From Clavulina sp. PMI_390 (lineage: Eukaryota; Basidiomycota; Agaricomycetes; Cantharellales; Hydnaceae), in contig WIDE01000014.1 in assembly GCA_015039315.1 (NCBI GenBank), positions 281,093 to 345,092 of the forward strand: 64,000 bases of DNA, given 5' to 3'. A program made the position numbers and the translations under genes. Under the pieces are notes generated by a model. That model worked only from the letters and a program-made list of their open reading frames with translations, did not search any database and was not told the DNA's origin. Positions 1-11,700 of the stretch are shown in pieces. Numbering within the stretch: position 1 is the stretch's first letter; the number at the start of each line of letters is the position of its first letter.

Positions 1-639
1 ACAACAGCAGTGGAAAGGCTAGCGCGCAAAACAGCGCACGCCGCGAAGCTGAGTTTGACGACACCGGCAAGTCGAATATTCACTCACTCGGCATGAGGGG
101 GTGGTTCTCGACCAGAATGTACACTAGTTGTTCGTCGCAAACTGAGAGTGCTTCCCTCTGAGGCCAGTACTCCAGGGCCCGAGCTTGACATAGAGCTCGT
201 GGCTTCGTTCGATAGAAGTAAGGAACGGAAAGGGTTATTGAGCCGCGCTAAACGAAAGAGATATCGAGGATAGGGTGGTATCAAGCAAGAAGTGAGTGGT
301 TTATAGCAGCAGCCAAGCTGTGCCTGATGTATTGACAAAGCTCAATTAGCCAGCGTTTTGAAATCGAGTCGAAGAAAGGCATAGCATCGGGGCGCATGCC
401 AAGAGTCTTTTAGTAGAACTGTTGCAAATGCGATTGTGGGATGCAGATCAAGGATGTATTGCCAATCCCTACAACAGCAAATACAGGAAAGTCCCACGGT
501 CTCTCGACACTCCCTACATCAAATGCGCAGATTTACTAGTCGACTCCACAACCGACCTAACCAGTTCAGATAGGTCCAGCCGACCCAGCACCGAGGTCTA
601 GAAGACAGAAAGTGGCTTCTAGTGGCCTAGACCACCTCT
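1..639. other. no gene recognised
   Basis: Neither strand gives a convincing exon chain. A minus-strand open frame at 84-338 has no ATG and resembles no family I know. The stretch lies 3' of the degenerate membrane-protein fragment and may be its flank. Confidence 0.5.
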
Positions 640-1062
640 ACAAATCTACCCAAATGGGCATCAATAACTCTTCATAAACAATTTCGATCCTTTTGATGGG
701 GAGCATAACGATAGTAGTAAATACCAGTATTTCAATTGTCACAACCGGACGGTCTCCGACACTAACTCGAAATTAGTTCCAGATACAGCTGGGCGAGAGA
801 GTTCTGGACTCTTTCAGCTTGAGAACCTTTAGAGATGGAGTTCTATGCACCGCCATGAATCATGATTGTTGCAGTAAAGCCGGATCATAAGATGCAAAAA
901 ACTCCGCAGATCATGTCAACCATGGCGTCGATAGCACTGGGGAGGATGAGATGCATGGGAAAGAGTGTCGCAATGCTCACAACATAAACTAGCCAAGACC
1001 TGGGCCTGCCACCTGTGACGTAGATAAATATAATCAAACCATTCGCTCCCATGATTTATCGG
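640..1062 (-). pseudogene. degenerate 3' fragment of the tandem membrane-protein family
   Basis: The minus-strand translation reads SIATLFPMHLILPSAIDAMV, then an ICGVFCIL segment followed by an in-frame stop, then FTATIMIH and another stop. This lines up with the C-terminal exon of the copy at 3415-5302, which has VIFTLHLILPTTIDTTVDV and ICILWLIFTATVMFG. Further on, GDRPVVTIEILVFTTIVMLP matches GDRPNFVLVVVIAIIGFATG of that copy. At least two stops and loss of the conserved DAENWIDSW ending mark it as non-coding. Only the last part of the gene is present, so it is probably the remnant of a third array member. The assignment rests on visible similarity to the neighbouring copies. The exact edges are uncertain. 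Confidence 0.65.
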
Positions 1063-1105
1063 GGGAATTGTCCATCCGTAATCCGAAAGATGACCCATCA
1101 AGTCC

Positions 1106-3065
1106 TCAAATGTTGACCAAAAGACCCGAGTCAGACATCTGCTTCATTGTTCGCCACCACCCCTGAACATAAGAATCGATCCAGTTGTTTGAGTCCAGTT
1201 CCCTTCCCCAGCCTGCCTTAATTGCACCAATCAGCACGAGAGGGACCCATGAGATCATCCCCAACGCAATCAGTTCATCGAATGTGGATGAATCTGGCCA
1301 TAATGACTTGGACTTCGAGGCACGGCCCATGAAAGACTGCAAAATTAACAAGCCGGCGTAGGAAAACCATAGAATGCACAAGACGCGGCACGCTATGTCC
1401 ACTTTGTTGTCGAGTGGATGTGGAATGATTTGGTGCGCCGTGAAGATGAGAAGGAGCACAATGAGGCCGAACACCTGCACTGCTGGAATAAGGAAGAGAA
1501 TCCCTGACATAATCACTAGTGCATGAATATTGGTGAGTTTATGCAGACCTCAGAGAATGTCAAACTATACCCTCACAATTTTCGATTGAGGAAGAATAGT
1601 CTACATGAAAGAATGGAGACCACCCCTTCGCTTTCGGAGGTTCGAAGAATCCGAGCCAATAAATCCTGCGCACCGATTTAGCAGTCCGAAAATAGTTCGG
1701 TCACGAGATATACTCACAATAGAGCAAGGATGATGCCAATTATCCATTCCAACGTGTTGGCGGATGCCTTCCCGTGCAATGTGAAAGCAAATTTGATGCT
1801 CCCAATCGCGAGAAGGACTGCCGTAGTCAGAATACGATATCCTGTTACGGCGACGCCCCAGCTAAGGGTGTGGGTTGGCAAGGGTATTCTCCACTGAGAG
1901 CTTGCGATCGTGAAAGACCTACCTCCTGTAGCGATCAATAATCTGATAGTTATCTTTATGATCAAGAAATTCTTCCGGGTTGATGTCGAGAGGTCTAGGG
2001 GCATCCTGAGTACCAAGTTGGCACACAGCAAGAAGCAACCCACTTTTTGTTTCCAGTCAAGAGATCGTGATGAAAGTATGGCGCCACTTTTGCCGGCCAT
2101 ACAGATTCGTACAATCCGATCCAATATAGCCTTATAACCAAGAGCTCAGAAGGAATTTCTGCAACCTGTGCAGGTAAAATGGCTCACGATAGAGCCAGAA
2201 ATACACCAAGCGCCCAATCCATAGCAGCTCCTACCACAGAACTCCCTCGAAGGCCCATGACAGCCTTGGCGATACACAACGACAGTAGTATTGCTGTACT
2301 CTGAACACGATGCCAAGTGATTTTGAGACGCATGCTAATTGCGGTAGGTGAAGATACTGTTAACCAAACGAACCGTTGGCGAATCGCAGCGAGCCGCGTA
2401 CCTTGTTCTCTGAGCATCCTTTGATATCCTGAGGAAGAACATTATACCGGGAGGAAATTAAGACTATTCAGACCAGACGTTTGGCTTCCTAGCCCTGGCA
2501 TTGCTCACTTGGCAAGTTGCCTTAGATCACGAACGTCAAGCTGAAATATTGCAGGCATAATATTGGGATGGTATTTCTCGATCGGATCCACCCAGTATGC
2601 ACTGGAGAGCATATCAGCTGATGAGTTGTATTTTAGAAGTTGCATATCGAACGTACATGAAGGTCGCGCAGATACCCAAAGTCAGATCCAGAATTGTTGA
2701 CACCCTGGACATCCCCCGAGACGTGACGACAGCTTTGCTGACCCCAAATGCGATGATCAGAGATGATATGAATATCCGATACAGAGTGATGGGGACTGTT
2801 CGTTCCGCCAGAGCTGTTGAAGGGCTTCCAACCACAAAACGAACCGTCCACGACAGAGTTCAGTCAAACTGCGCACGCATACGCAAGGGCCGACTCACGC
2901 TGCATGGAGCGGTGGCTCTGGGGGGTAACGTGGACTGGTTGTATCCGTTTGTCGCAAATTGGGAGCATTTTCCTCGGTTGTCTGCATGGCGAGGTTTGGC
3001 AGTCTCGTGGCTCCAATCAGACGAGGATCAACCCAAACTAGAGCCAGTTCTCCCCCTGAGACACG
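1106..3065 (-). CDS. multi-spanning membrane protein, unrecognised family (array copy 1)
   Basis: I do not recognise this family. The exons I can join contain repeated modules: a hydrophobic pair such as FISSLIIAFGVSKAVVTSRG plus LDLTLGICATF, followed by a hydrophilic YWV-x3-E segment. Those segments are VWVDPRLIG near 3025, AYWVDPIEKYHP near 2590 and YWIGLYESVWP near 2125. Further hydrophobic pairs lie at about 2184-2417 and 1714-1900. The last exon (1106-1516) has three membrane-like segments and ends in NNWIDSYVQGWW. Junctions with GT-AG ends include the donor after LHA near 2897, the one after LAK near 2510, and the one after IDRYRR near 1925. Unlike copy 2, the AYWVDPIE exon stays in frame. 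The 5' end is unresolved: an upstream hydrophobic stretch near 3090-3160 may belong to it. Function is unknown; nothing indicates an ATPase domain or known transporter motif. Confidence 0.5.
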
Positions 3066-3414
3066 CTATGCGAGTCAAGATATTGAGGGTGGAGTGGGAG
3101 TCGAGGAAGATAAGGATGATCGCAGCACCCAGGGCTGTGCGGTCTCAATTCATGAAGTTAAAATGGCCAAGGGTTTTACGTTCATCAGAAGAGCATATGG
3201 CTGTACTCAAATACGATTGATGCGGAGATGCTTGGGGAACCGAAGTATCGACGCCTGGATAGCGTTGGATAGCGGGACCAGTGAAGTGCGAAGTTCCCAC
3301 GCTCCCCTATTTGACCCTCCAGCGGTGACTATATAGAGAGCACCAGTATTCCGGAGGTAGGAAGGTATATGTTGCATCTAAACGGTTCACATAGTTCCCG
3401 CCTAGCACCGAGGG

Positions 3415-5302
3415 TCAGAAGGCGGGAAGCGGTCTCCAACTCGCCGCCTCCCAGTGGCGTAACACCCATGAATCTATCCAATTCTCTGCATCCAACTTTC
3501 TTCCGAACCCAATTTTGATACCTTCGACGAGGAATAGGACGACTCCAGTAGCAAACCCTATTATTGCGATTACCACAACCAAAACAAAGTTTGGACGGTC
3601 CCCGATTCTTCTGTCTCGGAGCCGTTGGAGGCGTAGTAATCCGCTACGGCGCCAAACATCACCGTTGCAGTAAAAATGAGCCACAAGATACATATGATAC
3701 GGCAGATCACGTCGACCGTGGTGTCGATAGTGGTGGGCAGAATGAGATGCAAGGTAAAAATTACCATATTGCTCGTAAATCCGGCCAGCTGGAGGGCTCG
3801 ACCTCCCACTACACCAACGGTTGGGAGATCCGCTGCACGATCATTAGTGGACTCTATAAGGGTTGACCAGAGGGGCTGCTCACGAATGCTAAGCCAGGAT
3901 GAGTAGTCTCGATGAAAGAAAGCGGACCATGCATTCGTCCGAGGAGCCTCGTAAAACCCGAGCCAGTAAGTGCTGCTCAAGCTCAGAAGCAGTACAAGCG
4001 AATCAGGCGAAAAAATTCGACATACCACAAAGCCAGTAGCATACCAATTACCCACTCCAAAGTCGTTGCAGATGCTTGTCCAGATAATGAGACAATAAAT
4101 TTTGTCGTTCCAATCACGAGCACGACGAGGGTAGTGAGGGTTCGGGATCCTGTGATCGATGCATTCCATCTATTCTGGCGAGCATCTGTGAAAAGGTATT
4201 CCAATGCGAAAGAGAAACACTGACTTTTTCGGCCCTGTAAGTCGATAGTTTTCTTTGTGATCTAGGAATTCTTCCGAACTCAGTTCCAGGACACTATAAA
4301 CCTCGTCAGCTACTGAAAGGACGAGAGACGAAGATAGCGAGCTCACTTCTCGTCCGTGTCACGAGATCTAGGTGGAAGTACTGAACCCAAACTGCAGGCC
4401 GAGCGAATTCATCCAGCCTAACCCAGTACATGCTATATATTAGCGAATAAGTTTCAGCAATCGATCGTGCGGAGTCATATATCTTTGAAAACTCACATCA
4501 TGCCCAGGACGACGAAAGCCCAATCGAGGAGAGCCCCCGTCGCGACCGAACCTCGCAAGCCCACGAGCAGTCTTGCAATAGATAGTGAGACGAAGAGTAG
4601 GGTACCATAGATTCTATGTTTAGTGACCTTGATGGGGAATCTGATAGAACAAGAACATGAGAGGCACGACCGCGTAGATCGAGTGAACCTCGGATTGTAC
4701 CTTGCCGAGGGATCGTTGGGTGCAGCTCCGCAAGATCATTCAAAGGGGGGCGCGAAAGATCTTAGCGTGAACTCGAGGACACTGGAAGTTAATCTGCGTA
4801 CTTGATAGGCTCCCCTAAATCACGAATGTCTTTGAGGAAGATAGTAGGCAAGTGCTTGGACATGGAGCCTCAATTGGGTCAACCCAGTATACTCTGATGG
4901 TTTCACAGAGGTTATCATTAATTCCTGTGAAAGAACCTGACGTACAAAAATGTCCCCGTTACTCCAGCGACGAAGTCCAGAATCGTAGACATAGTCGCCA
5001 TCCCTCGATAGCTCGTCGCAGCTTTGCTCACCCCAAACGCTACGATCATCAAAGACACAAGCAAACGATACGGCGTGATAGGAACAGAACGACCATTTGC
5101 AGGTTCATCGTCATTAGCCTTCGAACTTTGAATGAACAGGCGCGTAATGAGTACACAAAAATGGGCCTGGATCAACGATTGAGGCTTACTTTGTGTCCTT
5201 CACTGGTATTTCGAGGCTGTTAACGGTGTAGGTGATACCATGATGAGGATGTCGTTCAGTCAACGAGCTCTCATGTGTTAATTCGGCCGGTTCAAAGCTC
5301 AT
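3415..5302 (-). pseudogene. membrane protein array copy 2, apparently frameshifted
   Basis: This is the paralogue of the gene at 1106-3065. The start is clear: ATG at 5302 opens MSFEPAELTHESSLTERHPH, which runs to a GT donor at 5189 and joins the exon from 5125 (SKANDDEPANGRSVPITPYR). It then shows the same order: hydrophobic pair, YWVDPIE, pair, YWVRLDEFARP, pair ending YVEFFRLIRLY, YWLGFYEAP, and a final membrane exon ending KLDAENWIDSWVLRHWEA. After YWVDPIE (near 4870) the frame breaks. The interval to the next conserved donor is 68 nt instead of the 69 nt in copy 1, and the copy 1-like residues KHLPTIFLKDIRDLGEPIK sit in another frame. Either the gene is a recent pseudogene or the base is an assembly error. 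All other exons look constrained. Confidence 0.5.
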
Positions 5303-5713
5303 GTCGAGCGCGTGATCAGGCTATCCACTATAATCTCATCAAATGAGCTCCAAATTAGAGAGAAGGTAGACCCAAGATTGGTCGAGGGCTTGGACGATGA
5401 TGGCCCGGCACTGACAGCCCCCACAAGGCTGTGTTCAAACCTGAATGGCTGACAGAAATCATTTCACATTCCTTCAATGGAGGGACAACATTATCCCTGT
5501 TTTGAGCAATGATGAATTTCCATCTCAAGTGTGGGGTTTGGACAGTGGAAGGCGAGTGTACTGGTTCTGGCATTGATATATTTCCCACGCCTTTTTGGAC
5601 TTGCTCTGGTATGTGATAGCTCCAGGATGTATTAGTTACAGCACAACAAAACACCAGTAAAAAAAAAAAAAACAAGTCCCTTTTTACAGTATAATGAATC
5701 AAGCACATCCGCC
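5303..5713. other. intergenic; 3' flank of the ING gene
   Basis: No coding exon is seen. It holds the 5' flank of the membrane-protein copy 2 and the 3' flank of the ING gene, with a pure A-tract of about 13 nt near 5659-5671 (plus strand). Confidence 0.5.
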
Positions 5714-8479
5714 TCATGCAGCCCCACTGAGCGCAGGGTCAATCGGGATCTCGCCTGCGCCCGTGGTAGGCACAGTCCCATCCGTCATAGAAACGTCTCC
5801 GCCCTCCTCATCAATCTCCCCATCCTCTGGAGGCTCGACATACGCTTTTGATGAAGACGACGACGCCGGGGCTGGAGCCTGAGCTGGTGTGGGAGTGTGT
5901 TCTGCAGCAGGTTCAGGCTCAGGTATTGGTGCGGGAGTCTTGGCCTTTGCGGAGGATCTAGGTTTTGAGGATGACGAGTGGGGGGCAGCGACGGCGGGAT
6001 CAGCAAGCGGAGCTGCTTCCTCAACTGCTTCAAGCTTGGCCGCCACTTCGTCGTTCTCTACTGTAGTTGCTGACGAAGGTTCGTCTTCCACGACCTGGGG
6101 TCTGGCATCAGTATCGACTGGCTGAGCCTTTCCAGAGGTGGATGTAGGGGCAGTGGGTTTTTCCTCGGCAGCTGCTTCGCCCGCTAGTGCTTCGTCGTCC
6201 TCAGCAGGCTCCGCCTTTCTTGCGGCCTTGGAGGTAGGCTTCGTCTTGGTTTCTTCCGCATCCGCATCGCCATCAGCCTGAGTAACATCACCAGCATGCT
6301 CCTCGTCAGGCGACACGCTCTTCGATTTGCCCTTCTTGCCACCCTTCCCACCACCACTGCTTGTAGCAGCAGCGGGGGCAGCACCTTCATCATCTTTCTC
6401 GACTTTGTTGGCGCTTGCGCCCCTCCCTGCTTTCGGCTTCTTGCCGCCTCCAATCCCTCCACCAGCCCCACCTCCGATAGATGCACTTGCGTGGTGCGAT
6501 GCTCGACCTGATGCGCCCTTGGCCTTGGCGTTCTTTTTGGCGAGCGTCTCAGCTTGGCGGCGCTTGCGGCAGTCATCGCAGAACCAGGTCCCCGACGGAG
6601 CGGTTTTGTGGCCGATGCAGACAAGATGGAACTGTTGTGGGATGTAAAACAGAGAGAGACGGGAATAAGGGTAAGGGTGGAGAGCATAGACAGGGTCGTG
6701 TCGAGCGAAGCAGGCAGGGAGAGAATAACTGCAGTCAGCAAGCAATGCATAGCACCCACGAAAGAGAGCAACAACTCACCCATTCACGCTCGCAATTCTC
6801 GTCATCACACCCAACCATCTGACCAAAGCTCACTCGTCCACAGTAGCAGTACGTCTTCTCGTCAGGATCGCCCTGGATGTCACCGGGGTCTTCGAGTGCG
6901 TCAGGATCACCATCCTGGTCTGCCTCGCCCTCACCACCCATGTCAACATCCATCTCCTCATCGTAGGCTGCCGCACTATTACCATTGCCGTGGTGCTGTT
7001 GCGTAGACGAACCATGTCCGTGCCCATCACGGTGGTGAGAGTGCGAATTGGCATGTTGCAGTTGGTGCTCCATCTCTTCATGCTCAAAGTCAAACTCGCT
7101 CTGGGCGGCAGCAGCAACAGTGGCACGACTCCTGTTGGCGGCTGCACGTTGGTGGCCAAAGCCGCCAGCGGGTGCCAGACCGTTCGCATTGCCGTTGCGG
7201 TATTCATCGTCAGGATGAGGAGAGCCTCCAGCCACTCCGCCCCTCCGACTGGAAGGTACGGCACTAGATGCGTAGTCATCATCATCAAACGCACCTCCAG
7301 CACCACCACCGGCATTGCTGTTGCGCGCATTGGGACGAGAGGCGACCAGGTCAAGGAGGTTCGACCCACGTCTACTGCCTGGAGCGCCAGCCCCAGAGCC
7401 TGTAGCGGAGGCATCATCGCGTATATTGGCAATGCGGGCTTTCGCGCTGTTTGCTCCTTTAGAAGCAGATGTTGAAGTGCTTGGGCGGCCGCCTGCAGCA
7501 CGGCCGTTGGTGTTGTTCCGCGCAAACTCGACAGAGGTTGGCGAGCCAGGCTCATTTCTAATACCGAACATGAATCAAGGAGGAGACAGTCGATGAGTCA
7601 CTATGATCGATCGTTCTAGGCAATAGAAAAAGCAGCGATTCAAGCACGTACAATGGTTTAGGCTTTGCCCTAGCTTGAGATGGGCCAGCGCCAGCTGTGG
7701 CAACAGGGACCTTGTGTTTGGGGCCACCACGACCAGCACCAGCAGCATTACCGTTCCGTGAGATGGCGTTCCCCTCTTCGTCCAGACGCCTTTTCTTTGC
7801 AGGGGTTACCTGATCTCGAGCATTCAAGTGGTGAGCGAGATGGTTGGCTGCTCCGGACCCCGAGGCAGCTCCGCCACCCCCCGGGATACGCTTGCGCCGA
7901 CCATTGTGGTCAACGTGCACGGGCCGGAGGGACTCGGGAGCGACATGGGGATAGATGGTAGAGTGGACAGCGACGGCGTCGGAGAAGTTTGGGACGTGGT
8001 CGGCAATCTGAGTGAGGAGGCTGTTGACCTGATTCTGGGTCATGGTCATCTATAAAGCATGCTTGCTAAGTGGACGAGACTGCGTCGGAACGGACAGAGG
8101 GGACCGACCTCTTCGCAGGCCTTGCCAGAGACTCTTATTTTGTCTTCGGTGCCCATCTTGAGGTGCTGGGCATCAAGTGCAATCTCGATAAGCATGTGGA
8201 GACGCTCGGCGGGGGACACCTCGTTGGACTCGATCATGCTGATGAGCCCAATAATCTTGCGTGTGAGGGCCTCGAGGGACGCTGGGGTATGAATCACATG
8301 GGTGTCAGCATCAGATGGTATGGGAAGAGGGAGAAAAACAGGTTGGATGACTGACTTCGCAGAACAGCGTCGAGCTCGCGCAGGTCGGAAAAGGTACGAG
8401 TAAGGTCGTTGGGGAGCGAGACGAGGGAGTCCATGTAGTCCGCAAGCACCATCTGGGTTGCCGCAGCGTTGCTTGCCAT
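5714..8479 (-). CDS. ING-family chromatin protein with C-terminal PHD finger (Pho23/Yng-like)
   Basis: ING proteins are subunits of histone acetyltransferase or deacetylase complexes; their PHD finger reads H3K4 methylation. Five exons join cleanly (8479-8356, 8281-8109, 8049-7652, 7557-6780, 6631-5714) into 796 residues. The N-terminal ING helices are at residues 1-105 (ADYMDSLVSLPNDLTRTFSD, LEALTRKIIGLI, AERLHMLIEIALDAQHLK). The PHD is split by the last intron at about 467-520. It runs TYCYCGRVSFGQMVGCDDENC, EREW, then FHLVCIGH and GTWFCDDCRKRR, which gives the C4HC3 ligand set. Basic NLS-like runs are NGRRKRIP and AKKRRLDEE. Unusual points are a long low-complexity linker of more than 350 residues between ING and PHD, and an approximately 275-residue Ala/Glu/Pro-rich acidic tail after the finger. 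Which complex it serves (Rpd3L, NuA3 or NuA4) cannot be told. An in-frame codon 15 nt upstream is TTG, so the ATG at 8479 was chosen. Confidence 0.9.
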
Positions 8480-8727
8480 CCTGGACGTCGTCAAAGGCGC
8501 CGGGTGCTTAGCTGCGTGGATGGGGGGTATGAGGAGGGGGGGAAGTGAAGACGAGGGAGGCTTAGTTGTCGGAATTCAATTCAGTCGCGTGTGAATCAAC
8601 ACGGCCAAACACGCCACTCCTTTGGGCTCGTCACACAACTGAATTGAACTTTCTGCCTCTGCCTCCCTCCTCCTCCTTATTTTCTCCTTTTTCTCCCCCG
8701 TCCACCCACACACTCTCGTTGAGCGAG
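8480..8727. promoter_or_regulatory. divergent promoter, ING gene / AVL9 gene
   Basis: Only 248 bp separate the two start codons, so both genes must start transcription here or share elements. The AVL9 side carries a long CT-rich stretch (about 8655-8700) just before its ATG, a common fungal core-promoter feature. No TATA box is evident. Confidence 0.5.
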
Positions 8728-11700
8728 ATGTCTACCACTCTCAAGACCACCCCAGACGATTCAGAGCCTACGAACCACATTATCACCAACTCGGATTCAG
8801 ACTCAGGGTCATTGCGGTCAGTCGAGATCTCACTCGACGACCCGCCAGCAGCAACTGCAGCAGATACAGCAGATGCACATCCACTGTCCCCCACTACTCA
8901 TGCTGGCCTCGCTGCTATCGACGAGCACCCTCTGGCGTCTAAACCCCCTTTACATTCTGACGTCGAGGCGGAAAATGAGGATCACACTGCCGCCGCCGTA
9001 GCCGATGATTCTCCCCTCCCTGCTGCTGTCGCTGAACCATCCCCAACAACCTCTTCATACCCTCCCATTGCTTCAAAACCCCCCACCGCGCCATCCGTTG
9101 CGAGCACGCGCACCTCTGTCGCTCCTTCCATGTCATCCACCTTTGCCTCGCGCCGCGAATCGACGACCTCTATCACTTCGTCCGTCTCAATCGCCAAGAA
9201 AATGCGCCCCGAGTCCGTAGTGCTTAACCCTGGCTCGGCCAAACTCATCCTCGGACTCGCTGTCGTCGATTTCAACCATCTCGTGAGTATCATCACTACC
9301 TTGATGATGATAGATTGAATGTAACCTTGACATGATCTGTCACACCCATCAAGTTGGGTCCAACCGTCGAGATGGCGCATCCCAAATCCATATTGGAGGA
9401 CGAGGAAATGTGCAAGATCCTCCCCTTCCTCGCCCTCCCCGATGGCGCCCACTTGGTATGTTCTGTCTAGAGTGAATGTTTTTGTCGTCAGGAGCAAACC
9501 CTGACACAACCAACTTTACAGAACCAGGAAGACTACTCATACTTTCATGTCGTCCCTACCCAGCCTGGCGTATTTGGTCCCGAGGCATCCACATCCACCT
9601 CAGCGGTGCCTAAAACTGTCTTTGGCATCTCGTACGTGTTTCGATCCGCCCCCTTTTGTTCCCTCCTTTACTTAAGAACCTCCAACTTACCTTTCTCGTT
9701 GACTTCACGATATAACACATCCACAGCTGCAATCGCCAAATCGCCGCCTCTGACCTCCTGTCCAAAAACGAGGATGTGACGCGGTCAACCGTTCAGAAGG
9801 CCATCGTTGTTCTCGCCGCAAAGCCGCTATTCGGTCTCATCCGCGACAAGCTCGGTGTTGTCACCCGCGCGTTCTTCAACCAGCGGGACTTCAGGGACGA
9901 TTCTATCCTGGTCGACTTTTGTGATGGGTTAGAGAGCAGTATCAGAGCGCAATTGACGGAAAGCGGGGTTTACATGGGTCAGTGCCAAGGCTATGAAATT
10001 GCGCTCTGAGGATCTTTTGCTCATTTCTTCTCCTTTTCTTCCAGGAACGAGCCTGTGAGTATTTGAACTCCGTTCCTTCTTCTTCCAATGTATTGAAAGC
10101 TGGGGAATCTGCGCATTCGTTGCCTCCCAGACGAGAATTGGTTTACACATTCCGCCATCGGACACTCATGCTCCTCAAGTTGCTCATGCTCCAGAAGAAG
10201 GTGTGGTTTGTTACTTTCATATTCCACATGTTATCGGACTCCATGATCGTATTGCTCATCTTGCGATTTTACCCTTAGGTGATGTTCTACGGCCACCCCG
10301 TCGAGCGCCTTTGTACCTATCAATACTCCCTCATATCCCTCATCCCGGGGCTCATGATGGCTCTCGAGGACTGTGGTAGCCCTGAATTAGCTGAGCGTGC
10401 CCCCACTCTTAGCCGTGCAACCGAGTTCAAGAGTTCAGATCGGCAGAGCTTGTTGAAGTTTATGGGCCTGCCACTGGATCTATTCGGCAAAGTAAGCGTA
10501 CAACACTGCTTGATAATAAGTTGATTTCTAACGTTGTGGGCTTGCCTGCTTCCACTGTTTGTAGGGAGCGTTCTTCCAGCCCTACATGCCGTTGCAACAA
10601 ATAGACCTAATGGCAAAGTCATCATACCTCTGCGGTTCGTTTCTCATTGATAATCTGAGAGCTTATCTTATCTAATATTATGGCTCCCGCAGGTTCAACA
10701 AACAGCATTTTAACCCACCAGCGGGATCACATCGACCTCATCATCAACGTGCGTCCTAATTGGCCCTTCTCTCTACTTATCTTTGTTGCTCATACCTCTC
10801 GCCTCAACCTCCATTTCTTCTATTGGAATAGATCGAGACGAACACCTTCGAGTTTATGGACCCTCTCACAGAGCGTCTTGTAGCGCTGACACCTGCCGAT
10901 CGGCAATGGATGGACGATATCGTACACGACGTGACAGACTCATGGAACGAAAACGACCCAGGGCGGCCGTTGAATATGCAGTGCGTTTCCCCCCTCTCCA
11001 TCTCGTTGTCTCCGCTTGCTCTTTCTCACCTTGCCCGTCTGCATCAAGGTTCAAGGGCAGCGATGATTATTTGCGCGTCAAGTTTGAGGATTATCTATGT
11101 GGCGTGCTTTCAGCCCTCAAGTATACAGACTTCCTGCAGAAGAGCGCAAAAGGGAACGTCACTGTAGCTGGTGCCAGTACGTCCAGTCATGTTCTGTTTC
11201 CTATTCTTCCAGGGATAATTTGCTCACAATTTGCTTACTCTGTAGCTGGAGACGCCCATGTGATGCAAAACTTTGGCGAGGTCTGGCTCGCTGCGTTCCG
11301 TCAAACGGAGGCGTATACAGTCTGGGATCGGATAACAGATCCTGTCATCTTTGACATTGTAGAGCCACGGTACGTCCAAATCTCATTGCTCGCCTATCCT
11401 ACTCCTCGCCCCTGGGCTTGACATAACCATCCGGTTTCGCACAGACATCCGTGCGACATCAAGGTCAACGCTATTTCCGATCTGGGGCTTCGGCTGACGG
11501 AGGGGATCCATGATCTGGGCCTGGATAAGAACATCGAGTCGACGGGGAAAGCCATCTCTTCGGCCTTCTCCACTGGGTCAACGTCGATATTTAAAGCGTT
11601 CGAAGGTGTCCGGAGTGAAGTGTCGTCCAGACTCGCTGCTCAAAGGAACAATACCCAACCAACGGGAGCAAGCAACACATCACCTTCACTATCACCTCTA

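Noticed and set aside
2597..3220. Long plus-strand open frame opposite the membrane-protein copy 1
   Set aside because: It overlaps minus-strand exons that have paralogue support, and its translation has no regular features.
5889..6647. Several long plus-strand frames opposite the ING tail
   Set aside because: They are shadows of the GC-rich Ala/Glu-coding strand; the ING frame carries the PHD finger.
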